Source of the DNA: Streptomyces sp. NBC_00440
GTDB lineage: Bacteria; Actinomycetota; Actinomycetes; Streptomycetales; Streptomycetaceae
Assembly: GCF_036014215.1 (NCBI RefSeq)
Contig: NZ_CP107921.1
Span: 4,781,501-4,845,500 of the forward strand
Direction of reading: 5' to 3'
Length of the DNA: 64,000 nucleotides
Within the stretch, counting starts at the first letter, position 1, and each line of letters opens with the position of its first letter. Position numbers and translations under genes: made by a program. The notes below the pieces were generated by a model. The model had not been told where the DNA came from. It saw only the letters and a program-made list of their open reading frames with translations, and did no database searches. Shown here piece by piece: positions 8,769 to 18,127 of this stretch.

Positions 8769-9173
8769 CAACGCTCCTTCTCCGGATGCTCCGGACCATG
8801 GGATGACGGATCATGGGTCCGCCGATCGGATCGGCGGCGGTCGGCACAGCATGGAGGCTGGGGCGCACCCGGAGCAACGGACTTTCAGGGGCGTGCAGTT
8901 GAGTCACTCCGCCGGTCCAGCGACCGTACCGGTTACGGCTGGGCCTCCAGTTCTCCGGCCCGCCAGCGACTAATCAGGGCAAGTATCAACAGGGGTGCCA
9001 TTTCGGGCACGTTGTGTCCCCCGGGCCCTGTCTGTCTTTCGAAACCGTCCGTACCATCTCGGTAGGCTCGGTCCACCCCCCTCGGCTTCCGACCGGCTCC
9101 GACGACTTCCGACGACTGACGACCAGCGACCCCGACGATCCCGAACCCGCTCCCTCCACACAGGACACCCGCC
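8769..9173. other. Divergent intergenic region
   Basis: Non-coding gap between the minus-strand vgb-like gene and the plus-strand LysM-BTAD gene, so it must hold both promoters. No convincing -35/-10 pair, operator or RNA gene stands out; short antisense frames here have no ribosome-binding site. Confidence 0.5.
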
Positions 9174-12113
9174 ATGGCGCGCAATACTCCCGGCTCGACG
9201 GGCCCGACCAACCGGACGCCTCAGCCTCTGCCCCGGCAACGGACCGCGGGTGACTTCGCCAAGGCGTTCTTCGCGTTTCTCGCGCTCGCGGGGCTGCTGC
9301 TCGCCGTGCCGCTAGCCCTGTCCACGCAGGGCTGGCCGCTGCCGCACGGCATGCCGTCCTTCGACATGGTGCAGCAGCAGATCACCGTCGACACGTTCGT
9401 GAACATCCTGATCTGCGTGGTCTGGCTGGCCTGGGCGCAGTTCGCCGCGTGCGTCCTCGTGGAGGTCAAGGCCGCGGTCTCCGGCGTCGGGATGCCCTCG
9501 CACATTCCCGGTGCGGGGCCCAGCCAGATGCTGGCCCGGCAGCTGATCGCCGCGCTGCTCCTGGTCAGCGCCACCGCCGCGAGCTTCGCACCCGGGATCG
9601 CGCAGTTCGGGCAGTCCCTGGAGTCGACGCACAAGCCGACGGTCGCCGCCGCGCAGCAGGCCCCCGGGGTCGGCGTCGCGCAGCAGGCGCAGGCCGCCGT
9701 GGCCTCGCAGGCCGACGCGCAGGCACACGCCGAGCAGGCGAACGCGAAGACCGGCACCGAGGGTGCGACGAAGTTCTACCGGATCAGCCCGCCCGAGGGC
9801 CGCCACCACGACTCGCTGTGGGAGATAGCCCAGCGCCACCTGGGCGACGGCCGCAGGTACAAGGAGATCTACCAGCTCAACAAGGACCGGATGCAGCCGG
9901 ACGGCACGAAGCTCTCCGAGGCGAGTCTGATCCGGCCCGGCTGGATCATGGAGATGCCGGCCGACGCCCACGGCGGCGAGGTCGTGCAGATGCCCGACCA
10001 GGCGCCGAGCGTCTCCGAGCAGGTACGTCACCAGATCGACGAGTACGCCAAGTCCGGGAACCACCAGGAGCAGCCCGCGCAGCACCAGGGCGGCAGCCGC
10101 GGTGACAACCCGACGGCGCAGATCTCCGTACCGGAACAGCGCCTCCCGAACGCGCCCACCACGGGCTCCGGCGCCGGATCGGGTGCGGTCGCCGAGGCGC
10201 CCTCGCAGAGCTCCGACTCCGGACTCGGCCTCTCCGCCGCTCTCATCGGCGCCCCGCTGCTCGCCGCCGGAATCCTCGGCGCGCTGGGCCGCCGCCGCCG
10301 GATGGCGCTGTGGCAGTCGGCGATGACCGCGGTGGCCGGCCGGCGCGGTATGGAGCCGCCGGTCCCCACCGGCGACGAGGCCGATGTGCACGACGCGCTG
10401 CTGGTCGGGGCCGACCCCGACGCCGTCCGCTTCCTGGACCTGGCCCTCCGCGGCCTCTCCTCCTCGCTCGGCGGGGAGAGCCGTCCGCTGCCCGTCGTGT
10501 ACGCGGCCTGGCTCACCGACGACGATCTGCACCTCCAGCTCGCGCAGCCGTCGGGGACGCCGCCGGCGCCCTGGGAGCTGGGCCAGGACCAGACGTTCTG
10601 GCGGCTTGAGCGGTCGGCCGTCGCGACGTACGAGGGGATCGACCCGGAGAGCTCGGCCGCCCCGTACCCGGGGCTCGTGAGCCTCGGCACCCGCGACGAC
10701 GCGCGGCTGCTGCTGAACCTGGAGGCCGTGCCCGGTCTCGTCGCCCTCACCGGGGCCGACCCCGACCGCGCAGCCGTCCTCTCGTCCGTCGCCGCCGAAC
10801 TGGCCACCAACGGCTGGTCGGACCGGATGACCGTCACGGTCGTGGGATTCGGCGCGGAGCTCAGCCCGCTGGCCCCGACACGGCTGCGCCACCTCGGCTC
10901 CGTCGACGAACTCATCGAGACGCTCGGCGCGGAGATCGGGCAGCGCCGCAGCGCGCTCGGTGCGGCCGGCCACGACTCGGTCCTCACCGGGCGGACCGGC
11001 CCGGCCCAGCAGACCCGCTGGGCCCCGCACCTGGTGCTCGTCGCGGACGAACCGACCGCCGACGAGGCCACCGCGCTCGCCGAACTCACCGCCGACTCGG
11101 GACGGCTGGGCATCGGCTGTCTGATCGGGGCCGGTTCGGCCGGGCAACTGCCGGGTGCCACCTGGGACTTGGAGATCACGGGAGAGGGCAGGCTGCTCGC
11201 GCCGCTGCTCGGCCTCGAACTCGACGCGCAGCTGCTGCCGCAGGCGCAGCACGAAGCGGTCGTACGGCTCTTCGCCGACGCCGCCCCGGAGGGCGACGGC
11301 CCCGAACCGGCCCGCCCGTTCCTGGTCGACATCACCGAGCAGGGCCGCCCCGCGGTGTACGCGCGACTGGTCGGACCGTACGAGATCATCGGCCTCGACA
11401 CCCCGGACAGCGAACGCAGCGCCCTGCTGCACGAAGCGCTCGCCCTGCTCCTGCTGCACCGTGAGGGCGTCCACCCGCGGGTCCTCGCCTCGGCCATGTG
11501 GCCGCGCGGAGTCACCCCGGAGGTGTGCGACGCGCTCATCGAGCGGCTGCGGCTGTGGCTCGGCACCGACGAGGACGGCTCGGCCCGGCTCCGTACGGAC
11601 AGCACCGGGCGGCTCACGCTTGCCCCGTCCGTGGTGTCCGACCTGGACGTGCTCCGTTCGCTCCACCACGAGGCGACCGAGGGCCGGGGCGCGCGGCGCG
11701 CCTCGGTGCGGGAGCGGCTGCTCACCGACGCGCTCGGGCTGGTACGGGGGCCGCTGCTCGCCGACCGTACGGAGGGCCGCTACACCTGGCTGACCCACGA
11801 GATCATCGACACGCAGCTGCCGCTGCTGGTGGCCGATGTCGCGCTGGCCCTGTCGGCGCACCACCTGGAGCAGGAGCATCCGGAGAAGGCGATCGCCGCG
11901 CTGCGGGCCGCCGTGTCCGGATCCTCGGCGGACGAGCGGCTGTGGAACGAGATGCTGCGCGCGACCCACGCGACCGGCGACGAGGCGCGGCTGCGGGAGC
12001 TTGCGGCGGATCTGACCGTACGGGGCGGGGACCGGGGGGTGCCGCCGCGTACGGAGGCGTTGCTGGATGAGCTGCTTCCGGGGTGGCGTGGGGGAGTTGC
12101 GGCGGCGGGGTGA
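9174..12113 (+). CDS. Membrane LysM protein with BTAD-type C-terminal domain
   Basis: 979-aa multi-domain membrane protein. Hydrophobic segments lie at about 30-50, 75-100 and 122-140. An external LysM-like region follows at about 200-265 (FYRISPPEGRHHDSLWEIAQ, LNKDRMQPDG), the position where LysM binds peptidoglycan. A fourth hydrophobic segment (LSAALIGAPLLAAGILGAL, about 345) leads to a long cytoplasmic part that ends in a helical bacterial-transcriptional-activator-like domain (about 740-970). It could link wall binding to regulation, but no DNA-binding helix-turn-helix of the SARP type is evident ahead of the BTAD part. ATG 9174 has only a weak AGGA site. It is monocistronic. Confidence 0.8.
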   Translation: MARNTPGSTGPTNRTPQPLPRQRTAGDFAKAFFAFLALAGLLLAVPLALSTQGWPLPHGMPSFDMVQQQITVDTFVNILICVVWLAWAQFAACVLVEVKAAVSGVGMPSHIPGAGPSQMLARQLIAALLLVSATAASFAPGIAQFGQSLESTHKPTVAAAQQAPGVGVAQQAQAAVASQADAQAHAEQANAKTGTEGATKFYRISPPEGRHHDSLWEIAQRHLGDGRRYKEIYQLNKDRMQPDGTKLSEASLIRPGWIMEMPADAHGGEVVQMPDQAPSVSEQVRHQIDEYAKSGNHQEQPAQHQGGSRGDNPTAQISVPEQRLPNAPTTGSGAGSGAVAEAPSQSSDSGLGLSAALIGAPLLAAGILGALGRRRRMALWQSAMTAVAGRRGMEPPVPTGDEADVHDALLVGADPDAVRFLDLALRGLSSSLGGESRPLPVVYAAWLTDDDLHLQLAQPSGTPPAPWELGQDQTFWRLERSAVATYEGIDPESSAAPYPGLVSLGTRDDARLLLNLEAVPGLVALTGADPDRAAVLSSVAAELATNGWSDRMTVTVVGFGAELSPLAPTRLRHLGSVDELIETLGAEIGQRRSALGAAGHDSVLTGRTGPAQQTRWAPHLVLVADEPTADEATALAELTADSGRLGIGCLIGAGSAGQLPGATWDLEITGEGRLLAPLLGLELDAQLLPQAQHEAVVRLFADAAPEGDGPEPARPFLVDITEQGRPAVYARLVGPYEIIGLDTPDSERSALLHEALALLLLHREGVHPRVLASAMWPRGVTPEVCDALIERLRLWLGTDEDGSARLRTDSTGRLTLAPSVVSDLDVLRSLHHEATEGRGARRASVRERLLTDALGLVRGPLLADRTEGRYTWLTHEIIDTQLPLLVADVALALSAHHLEQEHPEKAIAALRAAVSGSSADERLWNEMLRATHATGDEARLRELAADLTVRGGDRGVPPRTEALLDELLPGWRGGVAAAG

Positions 12114-12156
12114 CCGTACGCGGTGGCGGTGCGGGGTGTGGGGGTGCGGGCCTTTT

Positions 12157-12207
12157 CGGGGCTCCGCCCCGGACCCCGGTCCTCAATCTCCCCCAGCTAC
12201 CGCTGGG
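12157..12207. terminator. Two tandem GC hairpins after the LysM-BTAD gene
   Basis: CGGGGC-TCC-GCCCCG (12157-12171) and CCCAGC-TACC-GCTGGG (12192-12207) are perfect 6-bp stems. The second lies in the common Streptomyces intergenic element with CCCCCAGCTACCGCTGGGAG. They lie 44-94 bases past the stop and 138 bases before mqnC, fitting a terminator. Confidence 0.55.
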
Positions 12208-12344
12208 AGGTGCCCCCAGGACGGGCTTGAGTGTGGCCGGCGTTGCCCTCCATGGAAACCAGACAAAGGGGGCGCAATCTTTCGTGTCAGCCCCTGGCGT
12301 AGGCTGGATCGGTCGTCAGTAGCCCCTTGGGAAGGACCCGCCCG

Positions 12345-13559
12345 GTGACCGAGAACGCCGACCTTACGTCTGTAAATGTCGCAGCCGTCCTCGACCGTGC
12401 CGCCGCAGGCGGGCGTATCACTCCCGAGGAAGCGGTCGTGCTGTACCGCGACGCCCCGCTGCACGCGCTGGGTGCGGCCGCTGATGCCGTGCGCCGGCGG
12501 CGGTATGCCGGGACCGAGCACATCGCCACGTACATCATCGAGCGCAACATCAACTACACGAACCTGTGCGTCACGGCGTGCAAGTTCTGCGCCTTCTACG
12601 CGGCCCCGAAGGACACCGAGAAGGGCTGGACCCGCGACCTCGACGACATCCTGCGCCGCTGCGCAGAGACCGTCGAGCTCGGTGGTACGCAGATCATGTT
12701 CCAGGGCGGGCACCACCCGGACTTCGGTGTGGAGTACTACGAGGAGCACTTCTCGGCCATCAAGAAGGCGTATCCGGAGCTGGTCATCCACTCCCTCGGG
12801 GCCTCCGAGGTCGAGCACATGGCGCGGATCTCCAAGGTGTCGGTCGAAGAGGCCGTCTCGCGGATCCACGCCGCCGGGCTCGACTCCTTCGCAGGTGCGG
12901 GCGCCGAGCTGCTGCCCGCGCGGCCGCGCACGGCCATCGCACCGCTCAAGGAGTCCGGCGAGCGGTGGCTGGAGATCATGGAGACGGCGCACGGCCTCGG
13001 TGTCGAGTCCACGTCGACCATGCTCATGGGCACCGGCGAGACCAACGCCGAGCGCATCGAGCACCTGCGGATGATCCGCGACGTACAGGACCGGACCGGC
13101 GGCTTCCGCGCCTTCATCCCGTACACCTACCAGCCCGAGAACAACCACCTGAAGGGCCGGACGCAGGCCACCCTCTTCGAGTACCTGCGCATGATCGCCA
13201 TCGCCCGGCTCTTCCTCGACAACGTCGCCCACATCCAGGGCTCCTGGCTGACGACCGGCAAGGAGGTCGGCCAGCTGTCGCTGCACTACGGCGCCGACGA
13301 CCTCGGCTCGATCATGCTGGAGGAGAACGTGGTCTCATCGGCCGGTGCCAGGCACCGGTCGAACCGGATGGAGATCATCGACCTCATCCGCAAGGCCGGC
13401 CGCGTTCCCGCGCAGCGCGCGACGACGTACGAGCACCTCGTCGTGCACGACGACCCGGCGAACGACCCGGTCGACGACCGCGTCGTCTCGCACATCTCGT
13501 CCACGGCGATCGAGGGCGGCACGGCCCACCCCGAGCTGAAGCTCCTCGACGCCAACTGA
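12345..13559 (+). CDS. mqnC: Cyclic dehypoxanthine futalosine synthase (radical SAM)
   Basis: Third-stage enzyme of the futalosine menaquinone pathway: cyclises dehypoxanthine futalosine by radical chemistry. The 404-aa protein has the cluster motif C-x3-C-x2-C (CVTACKFCAF) following NINYTNLC, then GGTQIMFQGGHHPDFG, the MLMGTGET SAM segment and the F-I-P-Y family signature (AFIPYTYQPENN). GTG 12345 is chosen for GGGAAGGA upstream; an in-frame TTG at 12327 would put that site inside the gene. It is followed seven bases later by a small amidohydrolase-like gene and then menG, so the quinone genes are grouped. Confidence 0.93.
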   Translation: MTENADLTSVNVAAVLDRAAAGGRITPEEAVVLYRDAPLHALGAAADAVRRRRYAGTEHIATYIIERNINYTNLCVTACKFCAFYAAPKDTEKGWTRDLDDILRRCAETVELGGTQIMFQGGHHPDFGVEYYEEHFSAIKKAYPELVIHSLGASEVEHMARISKVSVEEAVSRIHAAGLDSFAGAGAELLPARPRTAIAPLKESGERWLEIMETAHGLGVESTSTMLMGTGETNAERIEHLRMIRDVQDRTGGFRAFIPYTYQPENNHLKGRTQATLFEYLRMIAIARLFLDNVAHIQGSWLTTGKEVGQLSLHYGADDLGSIMLEENVVSSAGARHRSNRMEIIDLIRKAGRVPAQRATTYEHLVVHDDPANDPVDDRVVSHISSTAIEGGTAHPELKLLDAN

Positions 13560-13566
13560 GGCCGCG

Positions 13567-14079
13567 TTGCTGACCCTTCACCGGGCCGGTGCGGACGCGG
13601 TCGTCATTGACGGCGACCGCATCGCGGCGCTCGGACCGTACGACGAGCTGGACGCGGCGTACGGCGAACGGGCCCGGCTGCGCAGCTGGGACGGGGTGCT
13701 GACCCCCGGCCGCCACGAACCGGACGCGCCCGCGCTCCTCGAAGCGGCCTACTGGCCCGACCCCCGCGAGGACCTCGGCTCCGACCCGCTGACCGGCGAG
13801 GCGCTGGCCGCGCTCGGGATGACCGAGGTCCGCTGGGGCGCGAGCGCCCGGCGCGGGCTGCAACGGCTCCTCGCGGCGGGAACGACGTCGCTCGCCGGAC
13901 CGTTCGCACGGGCGGCCGTCCGTACGGCTGTCGAGCGGTCGGGCCTCTCCGTGCTTTCGGTGCTCTCCGCGCCGCGTACCCTCGCCGTGTCCGGGCGGGC
14001 CGACTTCGCGGTGTACGGCGACGACGGGAACTGCCTGGTGACGTGCATCGCCGGGCGGATGGTGCACCGGGCGCGGTGA
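13567..14079 (+). CDS. Imidazolonepropionase-like domain protein (170 aa)
   Basis: Short protein resembling only the N-terminal composite beta-domain of amidohydrolases ([34 protein letters not shown]) with a following helical part; the metal-binding HxH barrel of true amidohydrolases is absent. The only upstream start is TTG 13567, seven bases after the mqnC stop, so translation may depend on mqnC. The gene sits between mqnC and menG. Futalosine pathways use an amidohydrolase-family deaminase in some organisms, which makes the resemblance notable, but this truncated form lacks its catalytic domain. Role unknown. Confidence 0.7.
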   Translation: MLTLHRAGADAVVIDGDRIAALGPYDELDAAYGERARLRSWDGVLTPGRHEPDAPALLEAAYWPDPREDLGSDPLTGEALAALGMTEVRWGASARRGLQRLLAAGTTSLAGPFARAAVRTAVERSGLSVLSVLSAPRTLAVSGRADFAVYGDDGNCLVTCIAGRMVHRAR

Positions 14080-14186
14080 CGCCGACAACCGGCGAGTCAA
14101 GGAAGGGCGCCCCACACCCTCCCCCGGGCCACGCGGGCCGCGACCCTGTGGGCGGGCTCCGGTGGGCCGCACGACACAATGGACGG

Positions 14187-14885
14187 GTGACCCGAGCATC
14201 CCTGGACAAGCAGCCGCACGAAGTCGCCTCGATGTTCGACGACGTGGCGGCGAACTACGACCTCACCAATGACGTGCTGTCCCTCGGGCAGGCGCGGCTG
14301 TGGCGCAAGGAGGTGGCCAAGGCCGTCGGTGCCCGCCCCGCGCAGAAGATCCTCGACCTGGCCGCCGGGACCGCTACGTCCTCGCTGCCGTTCGCGCAGA
14401 CCGGTGCGTACGTCGTGCCCTGCGACTTCTCGATCGGCATGCTCCAGGTCGGCAAGCAGCGGCATCCGCACCTCCCGCTGACGGCGGGCGACGCGACGAA
14501 ACTGCCGTTCCGCGACGGGGTCTTCGACGCCGTGACGATCTCCTTCGGGCTGCGCAACGTCCAGGAGACGGACGCCGCGCTGCGGGAGCTGTACCGGGTC
14601 ACCAAGCCCGGCGGCCGGGTCGTGATCTGCGAGTTCTCGCAGCCCACCTGGGCCCCGTTCCGCACCGTCTACACCGAGTACCTGATGCGGGCGCTGCCCC
14701 CGGTGGCGACCGCCGTCTCGTCCAACCCGGACGCGTACGTCTATCTCGCCGAGTCGATCCGCGCCTGGCCCGATCAGCCCGCGCTCGCCGCCCGTCTCCA
14801 GCAGGCCGGCTGGGCGGACGTGGCCTGGCGGAATCTGACCGGCGGCATCGTGGCCCTGCACCGCGGCTTCAAGCGGACGGACTGA
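14187..14885 (+). CDS. menG: Demethylmenaquinone methyltransferase
   Basis: Last step of menaquinone synthesis: methylates demethylmenaquinone with S-adenosylmethionine. The 232-aa protein is a UbiE/MenG-family class I methyltransferase. It shows the UbiE N-terminal signature ([20 protein letters not shown]), motif [13 protein letters not shown], and the ISFGLRNV and [14 protein letters not shown] family segments. GTG 14187 gives the standard N-terminus; CACAAT about eight bases upstream could be a -10 box of a nearly leaderless transcript. Downstream genes on both strands separate it from the geranylgeranyl-reductase gene. Confidence 0.92.
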   Translation: MTRASLDKQPHEVASMFDDVAANYDLTNDVLSLGQARLWRKEVAKAVGARPAQKILDLAAGTATSSLPFAQTGAYVVPCDFSIGMLQVGKQRHPHLPLTAGDATKLPFRDGVFDAVTISFGLRNVQETDAALRELYRVTKPGGRVVICEFSQPTWAPFRTVYTEYLMRALPPVATAVSSNPDAYVYLAESIRAWPDQPALAARLQQAGWADVAWRNLTGGIVALHRGFKRTD

Positions 14886-14956
14886 ACCAGGTGGACTGAA
14901 CCAGGGGGAGGGGACGGGTGGGGGCGGAGTCGCGCCCCCACCCGTCTCCATCGCCC

Positions 14957-15481
14957 TCAGCCGGTCCCCTCCCGCAGGTCCAGCCGGAAGCAGTGGCCCT
15001 TCCGCTTCGACACCGGTGTCATGAAGGTCTCGTGCAGCTCCATCCCGAGCCGCCGCGTCACCGCGACCGACCGCTCGTTCTCGGCGTCGACCATCGCGAA
15101 CACCTCATCGACACCGGCCGCCCGTACGCGCTCCAGGGTCGTGCGGGCGGCGGCCGTCACATACCCGTGGCCCCAGTACTTCCGCCCGAGCCGCCAGCCG
15201 ATCTCGATCTGGCCGACCGGCCCGAAGTTCTCCTGCGGCCAGGGCTGCGCGCCGGTGAAACCCATCACCTCGCCGTCCCCGTCGAGCACCGTCCAGAGGC
15301 AGAAGCCCCGCTCGGCGTCGTGTCTGCGCTGCCGCGCGGTCAACTCCTCGTACTCCGACAACTCCTTCGATGCACCCCCGTGGAACTCCATGACGTCCGG
15401 ATGGTCGAACACCCGGTGCCAGGCGAAGGCGTCCTCCTCGGTGGGGACGCGCAGCCGGACGACCGGCGCAGGCTTGTTCAC
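14957..15481 (-). CDS. GNAT-family N-acetyltransferase (RimJ/RimL type)
   Basis: 174-aa acetyl-CoA-dependent acyltransferase. It has the RimL-like start (VVRLRVPTEEDAFAWHRVF), the LWTVLDGDGEVMGFTG strand, the acetyl-CoA loop IGWRLGRKYWGHGYVTEA-like segment (here GYVTAAAR) and the C-terminal VDAENERSVAVTRRLGM motif. GTG 15479-15481 is chosen as the first start that fits the family; only a weak GGAACGAA lies upstream. It is divergent from the geranylgeranyl-reductase gene and interrupts the quinone group. The substrate (ribosomal protein N-terminus or small molecule) is unknown. Confidence 0.85.
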   Translation of the reverse strand: MNKPAPVVRLRVPTEEDAFAWHRVFDHPDVMEFHGGASKELSEYEELTARQRRHDAERGFCLWTVLDGDGEVMGFTGAQPWPQENFGPVGQIEIGWRLGRKYWGHGYVTAAARTTLERVRAAGVDEVFAMVDAENERSVAVTRRLGMELHETFMTPVSKRKGHCFRLDLREGTG

Positions 15482-15581
15482 TTCGTTCCAACCCTTCAGC
15501 TGATCGATCAGGAGGTCCCCATAGACTGCACCTGTCCAGTGCCGCGTGGCACATGAAATCGAGTCTTCCGGAGTTCCCGCC

Positions 15582-16865
15582 GTGACCGAGCCCCTCTCCG
15601 AGCACACCGCAGATGTGATCGTCGTCGGGGCAGGCCCTGCCGGCTCCACGACCGCGTACTACCTGGCCAAGGCCGGACTCGACGTCCTGCTTCTGGAGAA
15701 GACCGCCTTCCCGCGCGAGAAGGTCTGCGGCGACGGACTGACCCCGCGCGCCACCAAGCAGCTGGTCTCCATGGGGATCGACATCTCCGAGGAAGCGGGC
15801 TGGCTGCGGAACAAGGGCCTGCGGATCATCGGCGGCGGCGTGCGCCTCCAGCTGGACTGGCCGGATCTCGCCTCGTACCCGGACTACGGTCTGGTCCGCA
15901 AGCGCGACGACTTCGACGAGCAACTGGCCCGCCAGGCACAGAAGGCGGGCGCCCGGCTGTACGAGCGCTGCAACGTCGGCGCCCCGATCACCGACCCGCG
16001 CACCGGCCGCATCACCGGCGTCAACGCCAAGATGGGCGAGGAGAAGACCCCGGTCACCTTCCACGCCCCGCTGGTCGTCGCCGCCGACGGCAACTCCACC
16101 CGCCTCTCCATCGGCATGGGCCTGCACCGGCGCAGCGACCGGCCGATGGGGATCGCGGTCCGTACGTACTTCACCTCGCCGCGTCACGACGACGACTACC
16201 TGGAGTCCTGGCTGGAGCTGTGGGACCGCCGCGGCGCGCAGGACCGGCTGCTGCCCGGGTACGGCTGGATCTTCGGTATGGGCGACGGCACCTCCAACGT
16301 CGGCCTCGGCATCCTCGACTCCTCAGCCGCCTACAAGGAGCTGGACTGGCGCGAGGTGCTGAAGTCGTGGTGCGCGTCGATGCCGGAGGACTGGGGTTAC
16401 GTCCCCGACAACATGACGATGCCGATCCGCGGGGCCGCCCTGCCGATGGCCTTCAACCGCCAGCCGCACTACACCAAGGGCCTGCTGCTCGTCGGTGACG
16501 CGGGCGGCATGGTCAACCCGTTCAACGGCGAGGGCATCGCGTACGCCATGGAGTCCGGCCAGATCGCGGCCGACGTGATCGTCCAGGCCACCGCGCGGGC
16601 GACGCCCACCCAGCGCGAGATGGTGCTGCACAACTACCCGAAGATCCTCAAGGAGACGTACGGCGGCTACTACACGCTGGGCCGCGCGTTCGTGAAGCTG
16701 ATCGGCAACCCGAAGGTGATGAAGCTCATCACCGAGCGCGGCCTGACCCACCCGGTGCTGATGAAGTTCACGCTGAAGATGCTGGCGAACCTGACCGACC
16801 CGACCGGCGGGGACGCGATGGACCGGATCATCAACGGGCTCTCGAAGGTGGCACCCAACTCCTGA
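15582..16865 (+). CDS. Geranylgeranyl reductase family protein, MenJ-like
   Basis: FAD-dependent isoprenoid-chain reductase of 427 aa. It has the dinucleotide motif VVGAGPAGSTTAYYLAKAG at the N-terminus, CGDGLTPRA, the second flavin motif LLVGDAGGMVNPFNGEGI and the C-terminal TLGRAFVKLIGNP helix. In mycobacteria a homologue (MenJ) saturates one isoprene unit of menaquinone and is encoded near menG; Streptomyces menaquinones are also partly saturated. Its place by menG and mqnC makes that role likely here, though phytoene/archaeal-lipid type reductases share the fold. GTG 15582 has GGAG about 11 bases upstream. Confidence 0.85.
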   Translation: MTEPLSEHTADVIVVGAGPAGSTTAYYLAKAGLDVLLLEKTAFPREKVCGDGLTPRATKQLVSMGIDISEEAGWLRNKGLRIIGGGVRLQLDWPDLASYPDYGLVRKRDDFDEQLARQAQKAGARLYERCNVGAPITDPRTGRITGVNAKMGEEKTPVTFHAPLVVAADGNSTRLSIGMGLHRRSDRPMGIAVRTYFTSPRHDDDYLESWLELWDRRGAQDRLLPGYGWIFGMGDGTSNVGLGILDSSAAYKELDWREVLKSWCASMPEDWGYVPDNMTMPIRGAALPMAFNRQPHYTKGLLLVGDAGGMVNPFNGEGIAYAMESGQIAADVIVQATARATPTQREMVLHNYPKILKETYGGYYTLGRAFVKLIGNPKVMKLITERGLTHPVLMKFTLKMLANLTDPTGGDAMDRIINGLSKVAPNS

Positions 16866-16893
16866 CGGGAGCTGGGCTCCTGCTCCCCTGGAG

Positions 16894-16949
16894 CTCCGGC
16901 GCTCCGGCGCTCCGGCGCTCCGGCGCTCCGGCGTCCCGGCGTCCCGGCG
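16894..16949. repeat. 8-bp tandem repeat (CTCCGGCG)n
   Basis: Five copies of CTCCGGCG are followed by two of TCCCGGCG directly after the reductase stop and before its terminator. Low-complexity repeat; no coding role. Confidence 0.85.
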
Positions 16950-16952
16950 TCC

Positions 16953-16986
16953 AACCGTCCCGGCGCGTCAGGGCGCCGGGACGGTT
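16953..16986. terminator. Strong 14-bp hairpin terminator
   Basis: AACCGTCCCGGCGC (16953-16966) pairs perfectly with GCGCCGGGACGGTT (16973-16986) around GTCAGG. It lies between the convergent ends of the reductase gene and the secreted-protein gene, so it probably serves both. Confidence 0.75.
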
Positions 16987-17018
16987 CACGTGCGACGGCG
17001 GTCCGTCAGCCTACAGCC

Positions 17019-18020
17019 TCAGCCCACGGCCTTCCAGTGGTCGTACGCGCTGACCATCTGGTAGGTGCGGTCGGGGCAGTAGAAGGAACCGGCCGGCGAG
17101 TCATAGGTGGTGTCGGAGTTGTCCGGCGACGCCGGGGTCCAACTGCCGTTGATCCGGACCGTGATGTTGCTGGACTCGAAGGTCTGGCCCGCCATGGCAT
17201 CGCAGGCGGCGGACCGGCCCGAGGTGCCGACCTGGGAGTACAGCTCGTTGATGTCCCAGCCCGTGTTGCGGCCCGACTGGTTCTGGCCCGACTGGGTGAA
17301 GAGGGTGTCCCAGGCACCCGTCCGGTAGTTGTAGAGCCCCGCGGTCCAGGAGTTGGTGGCTGCGTCGGTCTTGACGACACGGCCCGTGTACGCGCTGGAG
17401 GTGCCGTCCGTGTAGGTGCTCAGGAAGGCGCTGTCGATGGGCACCGACGCCTCGAAGGCGACGCTGTCGCACCAGTCCCAGGCCGAGACCGAGCGGCCGG
17501 ACACCGTGTAGACGGTGACCAGCTCGATGCATGAGCCGCCCGCCGGGTACATCGTGGGGGTGTAGATCGTCGTAGAGCCGTCCTGGACGGTCAGCTGTGT
17601 GGACACCGACTGGGTGGCGCAGGAGCCGTCGCTGCCGCTGATCTCCTTGAAGGAGGTGCCCTGGGCCGGGTGTATGTCCGTCAGCAGCCCGCGGCCGGGG
17701 CCGCCGCCGCCCAGCGGACCCTTGTCGGCTATCCCTGAGGTGTCGGCTTTGTTCGCGGAGTTGGGGTAGCCGCGGGCCGCACGCTGGGGACCGGTCAGGC
17801 CGGCGAGCTGATGGTGGACCTCGTCGCGGGAGAGTGCCCCGCGGACCGTACGGCCGGAGTCGGCGCCGGCGGACGCGCAGACGTCGGCGGCCTGTTGCCG
17901 GGCGGCGGCAGCGCGGCCGTGGGCGGGTGCCGCGGTGGCGGTGGCACTGCCGACACCGCAGGCCAGAAGCAGAACAGCGGTGGCGCCGAGCGCGGCTGCC
18001 GTGGATTTCATACGTCTCAC
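17019..18020 (-). CDS. Secreted hypothetical protein (333 aa)
   Basis: Exported protein with signal peptide (MKSTAAALGATAVLLLACGV and an ATA-AP-type cleavage site). GTG 18018-18020 is preferred because GAGAGGA lies nine bases upstream; ATG 18009 is a second choice. After a propeptide-like segment with HHQLAGLTGPQRAARGYP there is a Ser/Thr/Gly-rich domain with paired Cys (GSCIELVTVYTVSG, WDWCDSVAF, SFYCPDRTYQ) likely disulfide-bonded. The pattern suggests a beta-rich surface or carbohydrate-interacting protein, but no known fold was recognised and no catalytic motif is seen. Monocistronic, ending at the shared terminator. Confidence 0.75.
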   Translation of the reverse strand: MRRMKSTAAALGATAVLLLACGVGSATATAAPAHGRAAAARQQAADVCASAGADSGRTVRGALSRDEVHHQLAGLTGPQRAARGYPNSANKADTSGIADKGPLGGGGPGRGLLTDIHPAQGTSFKEISGSDGSCATQSVSTQLTVQDGSTTIYTPTMYPAGGSCIELVTVYTVSGRSVSAWDWCDSVAFEASVPIDSAFLSTYTDGTSSAYTGRVVKTDAATNSWTAGLYNYRTGAWDTLFTQSGQNQSGRNTGWDINELYSQVGTSGRSAACDAMAGQTFESSNITVRINGSWTPASPDNSDTTYDSPAGSFYCPDRTYQMVSAYDHWKAVG

Positions 18021-18127
18021 GGGGTGCGTCCTCTCAGAGGTGGGGGACCGAGGAGTACGCAGAAACCATGCTCATGTCAGATCGGGGAGTCAATCAAAAC
18101 GAACATCCTTGCCCAGCTCTTGTCCGA

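Noticed and set aside
8769..8771. TTG as start of the streptogramin-lyase-like gene
   Set aside because: The next codon is ATG with an ideal ribosome-binding-site distance.
16894..16949. CRISPR-like array
   Set aside because: Units are 8 bp with no spacers; likewise the 15-bp array at 56301 and repeats at 58561 have no unique spacers and no cas genes.
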